From: Achromobacter sp. HZ34
GTDB taxonomy: Bacteria; Pseudomonadota; Gammaproteobacteria; Burkholderiales; Burkholderiaceae_B
Length of the DNA: 64,000 nucleotides
Direction of reading: 5' to 3'
Assembly (NCBI RefSeq): GCF_002209485.1
Contig: NZ_NJIX01000004.1
Coordinates: forward strand, 372,001-436,000
Under the pieces are notes generated by a model. It was not told the origin of the DNA and did no database searches. It was given only the letters and a program-made list of their open reading frames with translations. Within the stretch, counting starts at the first letter, position 1. Each line of letters opens with the position of its first letter. The translations under genes and the position numbers were made by a program. Positions 16,400 through 25,168 of this stretch are shown here, piece by piece.

Positions 16400-16876
16400 T
16401 CAATGCGGCGCCTGGTCCGCCAGCGCGGCTACGGTGTTCAAGCCATGTGCGCTGCGGGCGCGGGCATGGCCCGGGCAGGTGGCCAGGAATCGCGTCAACT
16501 CGGCATAGCTGACGCTGCCGTGGCGCAAGGCTCCCTGGCGCCAGGCGGACGGCATGGTGTTATCGGCCATCACCCGATGCAAGATTTCATGGGCGGCGGC
16601 CAGATGGGCACCGCGCTCTTCGTCGCGGCCCAGGCGCAGCCAGGTGTCGGCCAGGTTGTGATGGGCCACCACCAGCGCGGCGAGCGCGCCGTCGATGTCG
16701 TCACAGGCTCCCAGCAATTGCTCTGCCTGCGCCAACGCCGTCCTGTATAGCGCCAAGGCCTGCTGATAGTCGGCCTGCTCGAAAGCCTGGTTGCCGCGGG
16801 CAATGGCGCCGCGCCAGCGCGCCAGGCCGCCGCCGGCAGCGCCAGCCAGGGAAAGATGCGAGGTGAGGGCCTGCAT
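16400..16876 (-). CDS. Hypothetical protein with TPR-like helices
   Basis: A 158-residue, Ala/Leu/His-rich helical protein. The segment GNQAFEQADYQQALALYRTA has the shape of a tetratricopeptide repeat (A at 8, Y at 11, A at 20-like spacing), and the following helices could form a second repeat. The start at 16876 follows a strong GGGAGG ribosome site; an upstream in-frame start exists but lacks one. No signal peptide. Function unknown; it is divergent from the ABC transporter genes. Confidence 0.7.
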   Translation of the reverse strand: MQALTSHLSLAGAAGGGLARWRGAIARGNQAFEQADYQQALALYRTALAQAEQLLGACDDIDGALAALVVAHHNLADTWLRLGRDEERGAHLAAAHEILHRVMADNTMPSAWRQGALRHGSVSYAELTRFLATCPGHARARSAHGLNTVAALADQAPH

Positions 16877-17027
16877 GGAACCTCCCGGGGGATGTGATGG
16901 ACCGTGCAAGAATATTAATACAAACAAGAATCAGTCCATTTACAAACCCGGCCGGCGACAGGGTTGTCGTGTGCCGGGCCGTATACTCCCGCCATCATCA
17001 AGGGGAAAAGATGTCCATCGCCCGACC

Positions 17028-18929
17028 ATGGATCTGACGGGATTCCTGGCACAGCTGCTCAATGGCCTGGCCGAAGCCTCATCGCTCTTTCTGGTTGCCG
17101 CGGGTCTATCGCTGATCTTCGGCGTCACGCGCATCGTCAACTTCGCGCATGGCTCGCTTTACATGCTGGGCCTGTACGTGGCCTATTCCATCGTTGAACG
17201 CATCGGTGCGACACCGCTCGGCTTCTGGATGGGTGTGCTGCTGGCCGCGCTGGCGGTGGGCGCCTTGGGCGCGTTGCTGGAGATCGTGTTGCTGCGGCGG
17301 ATCTATCGGGCGCCCGAACTGTTCCAGCTGCTGGCCACCTTCGCCCTGGTGCTGATCATCAATGACGCCACGCTGTGGCTATGGGGCCCGGAAGATCTGC
17401 TGGGCCGCCGCGCCCCGGGCCTGACCGGCGCCGTCATGCTGCTGGGGCGTCTCTACCCCGTCTACAACCTGGTGCTGATTGCCCTGGGGCCCATCGTCCT
17501 GCTGCTGCTGTGGCTGCTGCTGACGCGCACGCGCTGGGGCACGCTGGTGCGCGCCGCCACCCAGGACCGCGAGATGCTCGGCGCCCTGGGCGTCAACCAG
17601 GCATGGCTGTTCACGGGCGTGTTCGCGCTGGGCGCCATGCTGGCGGGGCTGGGCGGTGCGGTCCAGCTGCCGCGCGAAGCCGCCAGCCTGGGCCTGGACC
17701 TGCGCGCGATCGGCGAGGCTTTCGTCATCGTGGTGGTCGGTGGCATGGGCTCGATACCGGGCGCCTACGCGGCGGCGCTGCTGATTGCCGAAATCAAGGC
17801 GCTGTGCATCGGTCTGGGCACGGTCACGGTGGCTGGCCTGGAACTGGTCTTTCCCAAGATGACGCTGGTCGCGGAATTCGCCGTGATGGCGCTGGTGCTG
17901 GTCTTCCGGCCCTGGGGCCTGTTCGGCCGGCCGCAGGCCGCCACGCGCAACCTGGCGCCGCCGGAGGCGCCCTTGTTGCCCGCCACCCGCGCGGTCAAGG
18001 TGCTGGGCCTGGCCGTGCTGCTGGCATTGGCCTTGCTGCCGCAACTCACGGCGTGGTTTCCCTATGCGCCGGTGCTGGCGCTGGACGTGATGATCGCCGC
18101 CCTTTATGCGCTGAGCCTGCACTTCATCATGGGGCCCGCGGGCATGCATTCCTTCGGCCATGCCGCGTATTTCGGTTTGGGCGCGTATGGCGCGGCCCTG
18201 CTGCTGAAGTCCGCCGCCCTGCCCATGCCCCTGGCATTGGCGCTGGCGCCGCTGGTGGCCGGCGTGGGTGCGCTGGTGTTCGGCTGGTTCTGCGTGCGCC
18301 TGTCGGGCGTCTATCTGGCCATGCTGACACTGGCCTTTGCCCAGATCGTGTGGTCGGTGGTGTTCCAGTGGGACGGCTATACCGGCGGTTCCAACGGCAT
18401 CATCGGCGTGTGGCCGGCGGATGTCCTGGCGGGCGATGCCTATTACTACCTGACGCTGGTGCTGGTGGCCGGCAGCACCGTGCTGCTGCGGCGCATCCTG
18501 TTCGCGCCATTCGGGCTGGCCCTGCGCGCCGGCCGCGATTCGCCGCTGCGGGCCGAAGCCGCGGGCATCGCGGTCAAGCACGTGCAATGGGCGGCTTTCG
18601 TGGTGGCGGGCGTGTTCGCCGGTCTGGCGGGGGCGCTCGCGGCGTTTTCCAAGGGCAGCATCGGGCCGGACATGATAGGCATAGGCAAGTCGGTCGATGC
18701 CCTGGTGATGGTGTTGCTGGGCGGCGTGCAGACCCTGGCCGGTCCGCTGGCGGGCGCCGCGGCCTACACGGTGCTGCAGGATATGGCGATCCGCGCGACG
18801 GAATACTGGCGGGCTTTGCTGGGGCTGATGATCCTGCTGCTGGTGCTGGCCTTCCCCCAGGGCATCGCCGGCTATGCCGCGCGCACGTTGCGCCGCCGGC
18901 GCGACAGCGGGGCGGAGGCCGCGCCATGA
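17028..18929 (+). CDS. Fused LivH-LivM branched-chain amino acid-type ABC permease
   Basis: A 633-residue inner-membrane protein made of two permease domains. Residues 1-~300 are LivH-like (AGLSLIFGVTRIVNFAHGSL near 25-45); residues ~330-620 are LivM-like (GPAGMHSFGHAAYFGLGAYG near 366). In most bacteria these are two genes. The downstream gene is the matching ATPase fusion. The start ATG has no good ribosome site; an 8-codon ORF starting at 17011 (with AGGGGAAAAG before it) overlaps it and may couple translation. No periplasmic binding protein is next to it. Substrate unknown: branched-chain amino acid, urea or amide are possible. Confidence 0.92.
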   Translation: MDLTGFLAQLLNGLAEASSLFLVAAGLSLIFGVTRIVNFAHGSLYMLGLYVAYSIVERIGATPLGFWMGVLLAALAVGALGALLEIVLLRRIYRAPELFQLLATFALVLIINDATLWLWGPEDLLGRRAPGLTGAVMLLGRLYPVYNLVLIALGPIVLLLLWLLLTRTRWGTLVRAATQDREMLGALGVNQAWLFTGVFALGAMLAGLGGAVQLPREAASLGLDLRAIGEAFVIVVVGGMGSIPGAYAAALLIAEIKALCIGLGTVTVAGLELVFPKMTLVAEFAVMALVLVFRPWGLFGRPQAATRNLAPPEAPLLPATRAVKVLGLAVLLALALLPQLTAWFPYAPVLALDVMIAALYALSLHFIMGPAGMHSFGHAAYFGLGAYGAALLLKSAALPMPLALALAPLVAGVGALVFGWFCVRLSGVYLAMLTLAFAQIVWSVVFQWDGYTGGSNGIIGVWPADVLAGDAYYYLTLVLVAGSTVLLRRILFAPFGLALRAGRDSPLRAEAAGIAVKHVQWAAFVVAGVFAGLAGALAAFSKGSIGPDMIGIGKSVDALVMVLLGGVQTLAGPLAGAAAYTVLQDMAIRATEYWRALLGLMILLLVLAFPQGIAGYAARTLRRRRDSGAEAAP

Positions 18930-19015
18930 CGGCGTCGGCATATCCGCGACTCGACCGCCGTCGGCAGAAGCGGATTGGGCATGCGTACGGTGCGCCTGGG
19001 AGGGCCGCGCCATGA
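18926..19015 (+). CDS. Tiny ORF bridging the permease and ATPase genes
   Basis: A 29-residue, Arg-rich ORF. Its ATG overlaps the permease stop as ATGA, and its stop overlaps the ATPase ATG as ATGA. A GGCGGAGG element stands 8 bases before it. The likely role is to pass ribosomes from one gene to the next rather than to make a useful protein; whether the peptide is stable is unknown. Confidence 0.45.
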   Translation: MTASAYPRLDRRRQKRIGHAYGAPGRAAP

Positions 19016-20523
19016 CGCTATTGCAAGTCACTGACCTGTCCCGTGACTTCGGCGGCGTGCGGGCCGTCGATGGCATCAGCTTCGATCTGCGGGCGGGAGA
19101 AATGCTGGCCCTCATCGGGCCCAATGGCGCGGGCAAGTCGACCACCTTCAATATGATCGGCGGCCAGCTGCGGCCTTCGTCCGGCCAGGTGCGGCTGGAT
19201 GGGCGCGCCATCACCGGCCTGCCGCCGCGCGCGATTGCGCGGCTGGGCGTGGGCCGCACTTTCCAGGTGGCGGCCACCTTCGCGGCCATGACCGTGCTGG
19301 AAAACGTGCAGATGGCCTTGCTGGCGCACGACCGCAAGGTGTTCCATGCCTGGCGGCCGGCACGCGCGGCGCGGCGCGATGACGCCCTGGCCCTGTTGGA
19401 ACAGGTCGGCATGCAGGCCCAGGCCACGCGGCCCTGCAGCGAATTGGCCTATGGCGACGTCAAGCGGGTGGAACTGGCCGTGGCCCTGGCCGGCAGGCCG
19501 CGCCTGCTGCTGATGGATGAACCCACCGCCGGCATGGCACCGGCCGAACGCCATGCCTTGATGGCCCTGACGCAGCGCCTGGCACGCGAACGGGGCATGG
19601 CCGTGCTGTTCACCGAGCACAGCATGGACGTCGTCTTCACCCATGCCGATCGCCTGCTGGTGCTGGCGCGTGGCAAGCTCATCGCGCAAGGCACGCCGGC
19701 CCAAGTGCGCGCTGACGCACAGGTGCAGGCGGTGTACTTCGGCAGCGGCGCGACGTTCACGGATGGCGCGTTGGAAGCGAGACCCGTTCACCACGACGCG
19801 GCGACGCTGCTGCGCGTGCGCGATCTGCATGGCGGCTATGGCGCCGCGCGCATTCTTTTCGGCATCGATCTGGACGTCAGGCGCGGCGAGGTCGTCGCCT
19901 TGATGGGCCGCAACGGCGCCGGCAAATCCACCACCATCAAGACCCTGATGGGCCTGTTGCCCGCGACGCAAGGCCGCATCGATTTCATCGGCCGCGACAT
20001 CACCGGCCGGCCGGCGCATCGCATCGCCCGCCTGGGCCTGGGCTATGTGCCGGAGGAACGCCGCATCTTCACGGATCTCACGGTCGCTGAAAACCTGGCG
20101 CTGGCGCGCCAGGCGCCGCGGGCCTGGCCCGACGGCACGCCGGGGCCGAGCTGGAACGCCGAACAGCTGTATGTTCAATTCCCCCACCTGGCATCGCTGC
20201 GCGATCGCGCGGGCGGCCAGATGAGCGGCGGCGAGCAGCAGATGTTGACGGTCGCGCGCACCCTCATGGGCAATCCCTATCTGGTGCTGCTGGACGAACC
20301 TTCCGAGGGCGTCGCCCCGGTGGTCGTCGAACAGATGGCGGCCATGATCCTGGCGCTCAAGCAGCAGGGCGCGAGCATCCTGCTGTCGGAGCAGAATCTG
20401 CATTTCGCGGCGCTGGTCGCCGACCGCGCCTATGTCCTCGATCAAGGGCGCATCTGCTATCAGGGGACTATGCAGGACTTGGTGGCGGATGGCGACGCGC
20501 GGCGGACATGGCTGGGAATTTGA
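19012..20523 (+). CDS. Fused LivG-LivF ABC transporter ATP-binding protein
   Basis: A 503-residue protein with two complete ABC ATPase domains. Domain 1 (about 1-240) has GPNGAGKST and LLLMDEPTAGM; it uses LAYGDVKRV as signature, as LivG does. Domain 2 (about 258-500) has GRNGAGKST, MSGGEQQML and VLLDEPSEGV, as LivF does. These normally are separate genes. The ATG at 19012 follows GGGAGG; an upstream in-frame extension would overlap the permease gene and lacks domain homology. It energises the fused permease encoded just upstream. Confidence 0.93.
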   Translation: MTLLQVTDLSRDFGGVRAVDGISFDLRAGEMLALIGPNGAGKSTTFNMIGGQLRPSSGQVRLDGRAITGLPPRAIARLGVGRTFQVAATFAAMTVLENVQMALLAHDRKVFHAWRPARAARRDDALALLEQVGMQAQATRPCSELAYGDVKRVELAVALAGRPRLLLMDEPTAGMAPAERHALMALTQRLARERGMAVLFTEHSMDVVFTHADRLLVLARGKLIAQGTPAQVRADAQVQAVYFGSGATFTDGALEARPVHHDAATLLRVRDLHGGYGAARILFGIDLDVRRGEVVALMGRNGAGKSTTIKTLMGLLPATQGRIDFIGRDITGRPAHRIARLGLGYVPEERRIFTDLTVAENLALARQAPRAWPDGTPGPSWNAEQLYVQFPHLASLRDRAGGQMSGGEQQMLTVARTLMGNPYLVLLDEPSEGVAPVVVEQMAAMILALKQQGASILLSEQNLHFAALVADRAYVLDQGRICYQGTMQDLVADGDARRTWLGI

Positions 20524-20592
20524 ACCGACAGCTGCCAGTCCGCCTCTGTCCGACGACACGTCCCGAGGGAGCTTTTCATTGGCATCAGCTAA

Positions 20593-20626
20593 GTATCGCT
20601 GAGTATCCTGCGTATCGCTGAGCATC
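20593..20626 (+). repeat. Short direct repeat upstream of the chemoreceptor gene
   Basis: GTATCGCTGAGTATC (20593-20607) and GTATCGCTGAGCATC (20612-20626) differ at one base and are 19 bases apart, about 110 bases before the chemoreceptor start. They could be tandem regulator sites or a local duplication. Confidence 0.5.
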
Positions 20627-20734
20627 AAATACGTATTGTTCGCGTTCAAGCAGACAATCACGCGTTTTTTGTTGCGCTGCAACTTAATTTTCGTATTCCC
20701 GGTGTCGTTATCGAAACGCTATCGGGAGTGTGTA

Positions 20735-22357
20735 ATGTTCAAGCAATTCAGTATCCGGACCATCCTTACCTCGGCTCTGGCTATTTTCTTCATTCTGTTC
20801 GTAGTAATAGGCCTGGGCGCCTACCAACAGCTCGACAACAACCGGCACGCCATCCGCGTGCTGCTCGACACCAACGTCGTGCGCGCGGACGCGGCGCGGC
20901 AGATCGCATCGGAACTGCTGCGTGGCCGCCTGGCCGTGACCATCGCGCTGACGCAGCTGAAAGACGGCGACAAGGCCGGCGCGCAGCAGGTGGCAGGGCG
21001 CAGCCAGGCTTATTCCAGGAACGCCGACAAATTGTCGGCGGCGCTGCAGCAGCGGCCTGACACCTCCGAGAAGGGCGGCCCGCTGTACCAGCAGATGATG
21101 TCGTCCTATCTGGCTTATCGCAGCCAGGCCTACGAACCGCTGGTGGCGGCCGCCATGGCCGGTGACCTGGATGCCGCGTTGCGCCTGACCGCGGAGAAGG
21201 TCACGCCGATGGGCACCACCTTCACCCAGGCCATCAATGCTTATGCCGACTATGCCGCGCAGATGGGTACGGTGCTGGCCAACGCCGCTTCCGACCAGAT
21301 CGCGGTCACGCTGATGGTCGCCAGCTGTGCCGGCGTCTTCGTCGTGTTGCTGATCGGCGGCCTGTTCCTTATCTTCACCCGCACGGTGTTCAACCCGCTG
21401 CGCGAGGCCGGCCAGCTGTGCAACCGTATCGCCGAGGGCGACCTGACCAATCGCATCGATGTGAACGCCAGTACCGAGATCGGCCAACTGCGGCGCGCCC
21501 TCAAGCATATGCAGGACAGCCTGTCGCGCACGGTGGCGACGGTGCGCCAGAGCGTCAACGAAATCCACGGCGGCGCGCGCGAAATCTCCGCGGGCAATCA
21601 TGATTTGTCCTCGCGCACGGAAGAGCAGGCGGCGTCCCTGGAGGAAACGGCGGCCAGTATGGAGGAACTGTCGTCCACCGTCCGCCAGAACGCCGACAAT
21701 GCGCGCCAGGCCAACCAGATGGCGGTGGATGCGTCGGACGTGGCGCGCCGCGGCGGTGCCGCCGTCGGCCAGGTGGTGGACACCATGCGCGATATTTCGG
21801 AAAGCTCGCGCCGCATCGCGGAAATCGTCAGCGTGATCGACGGCATCGCCTTCCAGACCAACATCCTGGCCTTGAACGCCGCGGTGGAAGCGGCCCGGGC
21901 CGGCGAGCAGGGCAAGGGTTTTGCCGTGGTGGCCAGCGAAGTGCGTTCGTTGGCACAGCGCAGCGGCCAGGCCGCCAAGGAGATCAAGGCCCTCATCGAC
22001 GATTCCAGCCACAAGGTGTCCATGGGTTCGAACCAGGTGGAACACGCCGGGGCCACCATGGAGGAAATCGTCGGTTCGGTGCGCCGCGTCAGCGACATCG
22101 TCGGCGAAATCTCGGCGGCGTCCGAAGAACAGTCTGGCGGTATCCAGCAGGTCAACCAGGCCGTGACGCAGATGGACAGCACCACGCAGCAGAACGCGGC
22201 CCTGGTCGAACAGGCCGCCGCGGCCGCCAATTCGCTGGAAGACCAGGCGCGCCGTCTGCAGGACGCGGTGGCCGTGTTCAAGCTGGCGACGCATGAGGTG
22301 ATCGAAGTGTCGGGCGGAGCTTTGCCGCACGCCAGGGCCATGGCATTGCCGGCCTAG
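20735..22357 (+). CDS. Methyl-accepting chemotaxis protein
   Basis: A 540-residue chemoreceptor. Transmembrane helix 1 spans about residues 9-30, a periplasmic four-helix-bundle-type sensor domain about 31-190, helix 2 about 190-215, a HAMP domain about 216-270, then the signalling coiled coil with the conserved tip [20 protein letters not shown]. It controls CheA from the inner membrane. It lacks a C-terminal NWETF-type pentapeptide for CheR/CheB tethering. The ATG at 20735 has GGGAG before it; the frame is open 33 codons upstream, but that stretch lacks a ribosome site. Ligand unknown. Confidence 0.93.
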   Translation: MFKQFSIRTILTSALAIFFILFVVIGLGAYQQLDNNRHAIRVLLDTNVVRADAARQIASELLRGRLAVTIALTQLKDGDKAGAQQVAGRSQAYSRNADKLSAALQQRPDTSEKGGPLYQQMMSSYLAYRSQAYEPLVAAAMAGDLDAALRLTAEKVTPMGTTFTQAINAYADYAAQMGTVLANAASDQIAVTLMVASCAGVFVVLLIGGLFLIFTRTVFNPLREAGQLCNRIAEGDLTNRIDVNASTEIGQLRRALKHMQDSLSRTVATVRQSVNEIHGGAREISAGNHDLSSRTEEQAASLEETAASMEELSSTVRQNADNARQANQMAVDASDVARRGGAAVGQVVDTMRDISESSRRIAEIVSVIDGIAFQTNILALNAAVEAARAGEQGKGFAVVASEVRSLAQRSGQAAKEIKALIDDSSHKVSMGSNQVEHAGATMEEIVGSVRRVSDIVGEISAASEEQSGGIQQVNQAVTQMDSTTQQNAALVEQAAAAANSLEDQARRLQDAVAVFKLATHEVIEVSGGALPHARAMALPA

Positions 22358-22515
22358 CCGGGCGCGCCCCGCGAGAGCGGATATGATGCGCCGTGGGCGA
22401 TGAGCGATCAGCGCCCGGCAAGACGCAACAAGCGATGTAGCGCGCAGCGGGGCGCGCTACATCCTTCAGCATCCGCGCAATGCGCGGAAACGCATAATCG
22501 ATCGAGGAGATGGTC

Positions 22516-23499
22516 ATGAAGAAAACACTGCAACGTATCGCCGGCATGGCCTTGCTCGCCGGCGTGGCCATGGGCGCCGCGCAAGCGGCTGACACGGGCG
22601 ACTGGCCGTCGCGGCCCGTCACCATCGTGGTGCCCTACGCCCCGGGCGGCTTCGCCGACACCCGCGTGCGGGTCATCGCCCGCAAGCTGGAACAGAAGCT
22701 GGGCCAGCCCGTGGTGGTGGAGAACAAGGCCGGCGCCGGCGGTGTGGTGGGTACCACCTTCATTGCGCGCGCCAAGCCGGACGGCTACACGCTGGGCACC
22801 GGCAATCTGGCGCCGCTGTCGGTCAATCCCAGCCTGATGCAAGGCATTCCCTATGACGCGGCCAAGGACCTGGCGCCCGTCATCCTTATCGAAAACAGCC
22901 CGCTGGTGCTGAGCGTCGGTCCGACCGTCAAGGTCGATAACGTGAAGGAACTGATCGCGCTGGCCAGGAAGGAGCCGGGCAAGCTGACGTTCGGTTCGTC
23001 CGGCGTAGGCGGCGCGCATCACCTGTCCGGCGAGATGTTCCGCGAAGCGGCGCATATCGACATCACCCACGTGCCTTACAAAGGCGGCAGCCTGGCGGCC
23101 ACGGACTTGATGGGCGGCCACATCACGATGATGTTCGAAATGGGTTATTCCGCGCTGCCGGCGATCCAGGGCAAGAAGATTCATCCCCTGGCCGTGACCT
23201 CGGCCAAGCGCCTGGCCGTCTTGCCGGATGTGCCAACCATGGCGGAAGCGGGCCTGCCTGGCTTCGAGTCCTATAACTGGCAGGGCATCATCGCGCCGGC
23301 AGGCACGCCCGAACCCATCATCGCGCGCCTGAACCAGGATCTCAACGCCATCCTGCGCGATCCCGAAATCGTCAAGGCCATCAACGACACCGGCAGCCAG
23401 GTCGGCGGCGGTACGCCGGCGGAATTCGGCGCTTTCATCAGCAGCGAAACGGCGAAATGGGCCAAGGTGATCAAGGAAGGCAACATCACGATGCAGTGA
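22516..23499 (+). CDS. Bug/TctC-type tripartite tricarboxylate receptor protein
   Basis: A 327-residue periplasmic binding protein with a signal peptide ending near AAQA and the family start WPSRPVTIVVPYAPGGFADT. AGGAG stands six bases before the chosen ATG (22516); an ATG two codons earlier touches the ribosome site. The gene overlaps the last 14 bases of the convergent LysR gene, so the regulator may sense the ligand of this protein. Ligand unknown. Confidence 0.93.
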   Translation: MKKTLQRIAGMALLAGVAMGAAQAADTGDWPSRPVTIVVPYAPGGFADTRVRVIARKLEQKLGQPVVVENKAGAGGVVGTTFIARAKPDGYTLGTGNLAPLSVNPSLMQGIPYDAAKDLAPVILIENSPLVLSVGPTVKVDNVKELIALARKEPGKLTFGSSGVGGAHHLSGEMFREAAHIDITHVPYKGGSLAATDLMGGHITMMFEMGYSALPAIQGKKIHPLAVTSAKRLAVLPDVPTMAEAGLPGFESYNWQGIIAPAGTPEPIIARLNQDLNAILRDPEIVKAINDTGSQVGGGTPAEFGAFISSETAKWAKVIKEGNITMQ

Positions 23500-24433
23500 T
23501 CGCCCCGGCCGCCGCTGCTGCCCCTGGCCGACGCGCCGCCAGCGGCGCGCAGCGCGCCAGCAAGGCTTCGTGCAGCAGGCGCACCGCGGGTGAAAACTGC
23601 TTGCGGTGCGGGCAGATGAGTTGCAAGGGCGTCGGCTCGCACGCGACGTCGGGCAGCAGGATTTCCAGCCGCCCGGCCTCGACGTCGTCGCAGACGTCCA
23701 GCCAGGATTTGTAGGCGATGCCTTCGCCCGCCACGGCCCAGCGTCGCACCACTTCGGCGTCGTCGCACAGCAACGGCCCGGACACGGGCACCACCAGCTT
23801 GTCGTCGCCGTCCAGCGGGAACACCCATTTGTCATAGACGCGGCCGTGCAGCATGTACAGCAGGCAGTCGTGCCGGGCCAGCTCGCCCGGCTCGCGCGGC
23901 CGGCCGCGGCGCGCCAGGTAGGCCGGCGCGGCGACCAGCACGCGCCGATTGTCCGGCGCCAGGGGCAGGGCGACAAAGCTGGCGTCGCCGATCTGGCCGT
24001 AGCGCAGCGCGATGTCGACCGGGTCGCGGAACACGTCGGCGATCTGGTCGGACAGGAACAGGCGCACGGTCAGGTCCGGATGGGCGCGGCGGAACTCGCT
24101 CAGCCAGGGCAGCAGGACGTTACGGCCCACATCCGACGGCGCCGCCACCTGCAGGGTGCCGTGCAGCGCGGTGCCGCTAGGTTGCACGCTTTCCGCGCCG
24201 GTGCGCAGGGCGTCCAGCGCACTCTGGGCATGCGGCAGATAGGCGACCCCTTCGGCCGTCAGGCGCAGGCTGCGGGTGGAGCGGGCGAACAGCCGGATGC
24301 CCAGCTCCGCTTCCAGCCGCTTGATGGCGGCGCTCACCTGTCCCGGCAACAGATCGACCTCGCGCGCTGCATGCGAAAAACTGCCCAGCGCCGCCGCGCG
24401 TACGAATAAGGCCAGATCGTCCAGACGAATCAT
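23486..24433 (-). CDS. LysR-family transcriptional regulator
   Basis: A 315-residue regulator. The N-terminal helix-turn-helix is at about 2-60 (LALFVRAAALGSFSHAAREV, then QVSAAIKRLEAELGIRLFAR); the rest is the periplasmic-binding-protein-like effector domain. It resembles the group that includes DsdC/CrgA-like regulators of small gene sets. It ends inside the convergent Bug gene (14-base overlap) and is divergent from a small lipoprotein gene across 209 bases, where its operator may lie. Confidence 0.92.
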   Translation of the reverse strand: MIRLDDLALFVRAAALGSFSHAAREVDLLPGQVSAAIKRLEAELGIRLFARSTRSLRLTAEGVAYLPHAQSALDALRTGAESVQPSGTALHGTLQVAAPSDVGRNVLLPWLSEFRRAHPDLTVRLFLSDQIADVFRDPVDIALRYGQIGDASFVALPLAPDNRRVLVAAPAYLARRGRPREPGELARHDCLLYMLHGRVYDKWVFPLDGDDKLVVPVSGPLLCDDAEVVRRWAVAGEGIAYKSWLDVCDDVEAGRLEILLPDVACEPTPLQLICPHRKQFSPAVRLLHEALLARCAPLAARRPGAAAAAGAITAS

Positions 24434-24642
24434 GCTCGGTTCCCGTGAAAATTGCTGCGATTGTCCGCATTTTGCCGCGACCGGCCCAGCGGCGGGCGTC
24501 CGGGATACGTCTCCCGCGTAGGGTCGTATAGCGCGTTAATCCTGTCGGTGAACCATAGCGGTACATCCCGTCAGGAAATATCCCGATTTCAGGTCGTTTC
24601 CACGTCTTATACTCGCTGGCACTCGAAATTAAAGGAGGCGGC

Positions 24643-25062
24643 ATGAATTCGACATTGATGCAGGCGGACAAGGCCATGGCCGTAAGGCGGGGCGTGGGCG
24701 CGGGCATGGCCGCCGTGGCCATCTGCCTGCTGGCGGCCTGCTCCTCGACGGAGAACGTCAAGGATTCGTATGTGCCGCTATATAACGCATCGGGCGCGGC
24801 CCTGGTGCGCATCCATCGGCCACTGTCCTACGACGTGGAGAAGGTAGGCAAGGTGCAGATCGCCGCCGAGTCGGTGTGGACCCAGGTCGGCGCCATTCCG
24901 CAGGGCGACGTGTTCCGCCAGACCGGCAAGGCGCTGCTGGCCAATGGCACGCGGGAAGCTATGATGGTGATCTCCGCCGACCGCATCCAGGGATTCTTCT
25001 TCGACGACGGCTTGTACGTGCCAGTCGACAAAGGTGCAGGGGTAACCGTAGTGCGCCGGTAG
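24643..25062 (+). CDS. Small putative lipoprotein
   Basis: A 139-residue protein with a signal peptide and lipobox LLAAC (Cys near residue 33), so it is probably anchored in the outer or inner membrane. AAAGGAGG precedes the ATG. The mature part is short and beta-rich with no family that I recognise. The first ~15 residues before the Arg pair make an unusually long n-region; a start at a later Met (MAVRRG, residue 12) would shorten it but has no better ribosome site. Confidence 0.75.
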   Translation: MNSTLMQADKAMAVRRGVGAGMAAVAICLLAACSSTENVKDSYVPLYNASGAALVRIHRPLSYDVEKVGKVQIAAESVWTQVGAIPQGDVFRQTGKALLANGTREAMMVISADRIQGFFFDDGLYVPVDKGAGVTVVRR

Positions 25063-25168
25063 TTTTGCACTGCTTTCCCGTTGGTTTCCTGGTGGTTTCC
25101 CAGTAATTCGCGATTAATTCGCCGGTGCTCCGCCGCTAGCCCGTTCGACTCTCCATGACCGAATCCGC

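Noticed and set aside
17379-19427. A 682-codon minus-strand frame opposite the fused permease
   Set aside because: His/Gln/Arg-rich shadow of the permease and ATPase genes, without motifs.
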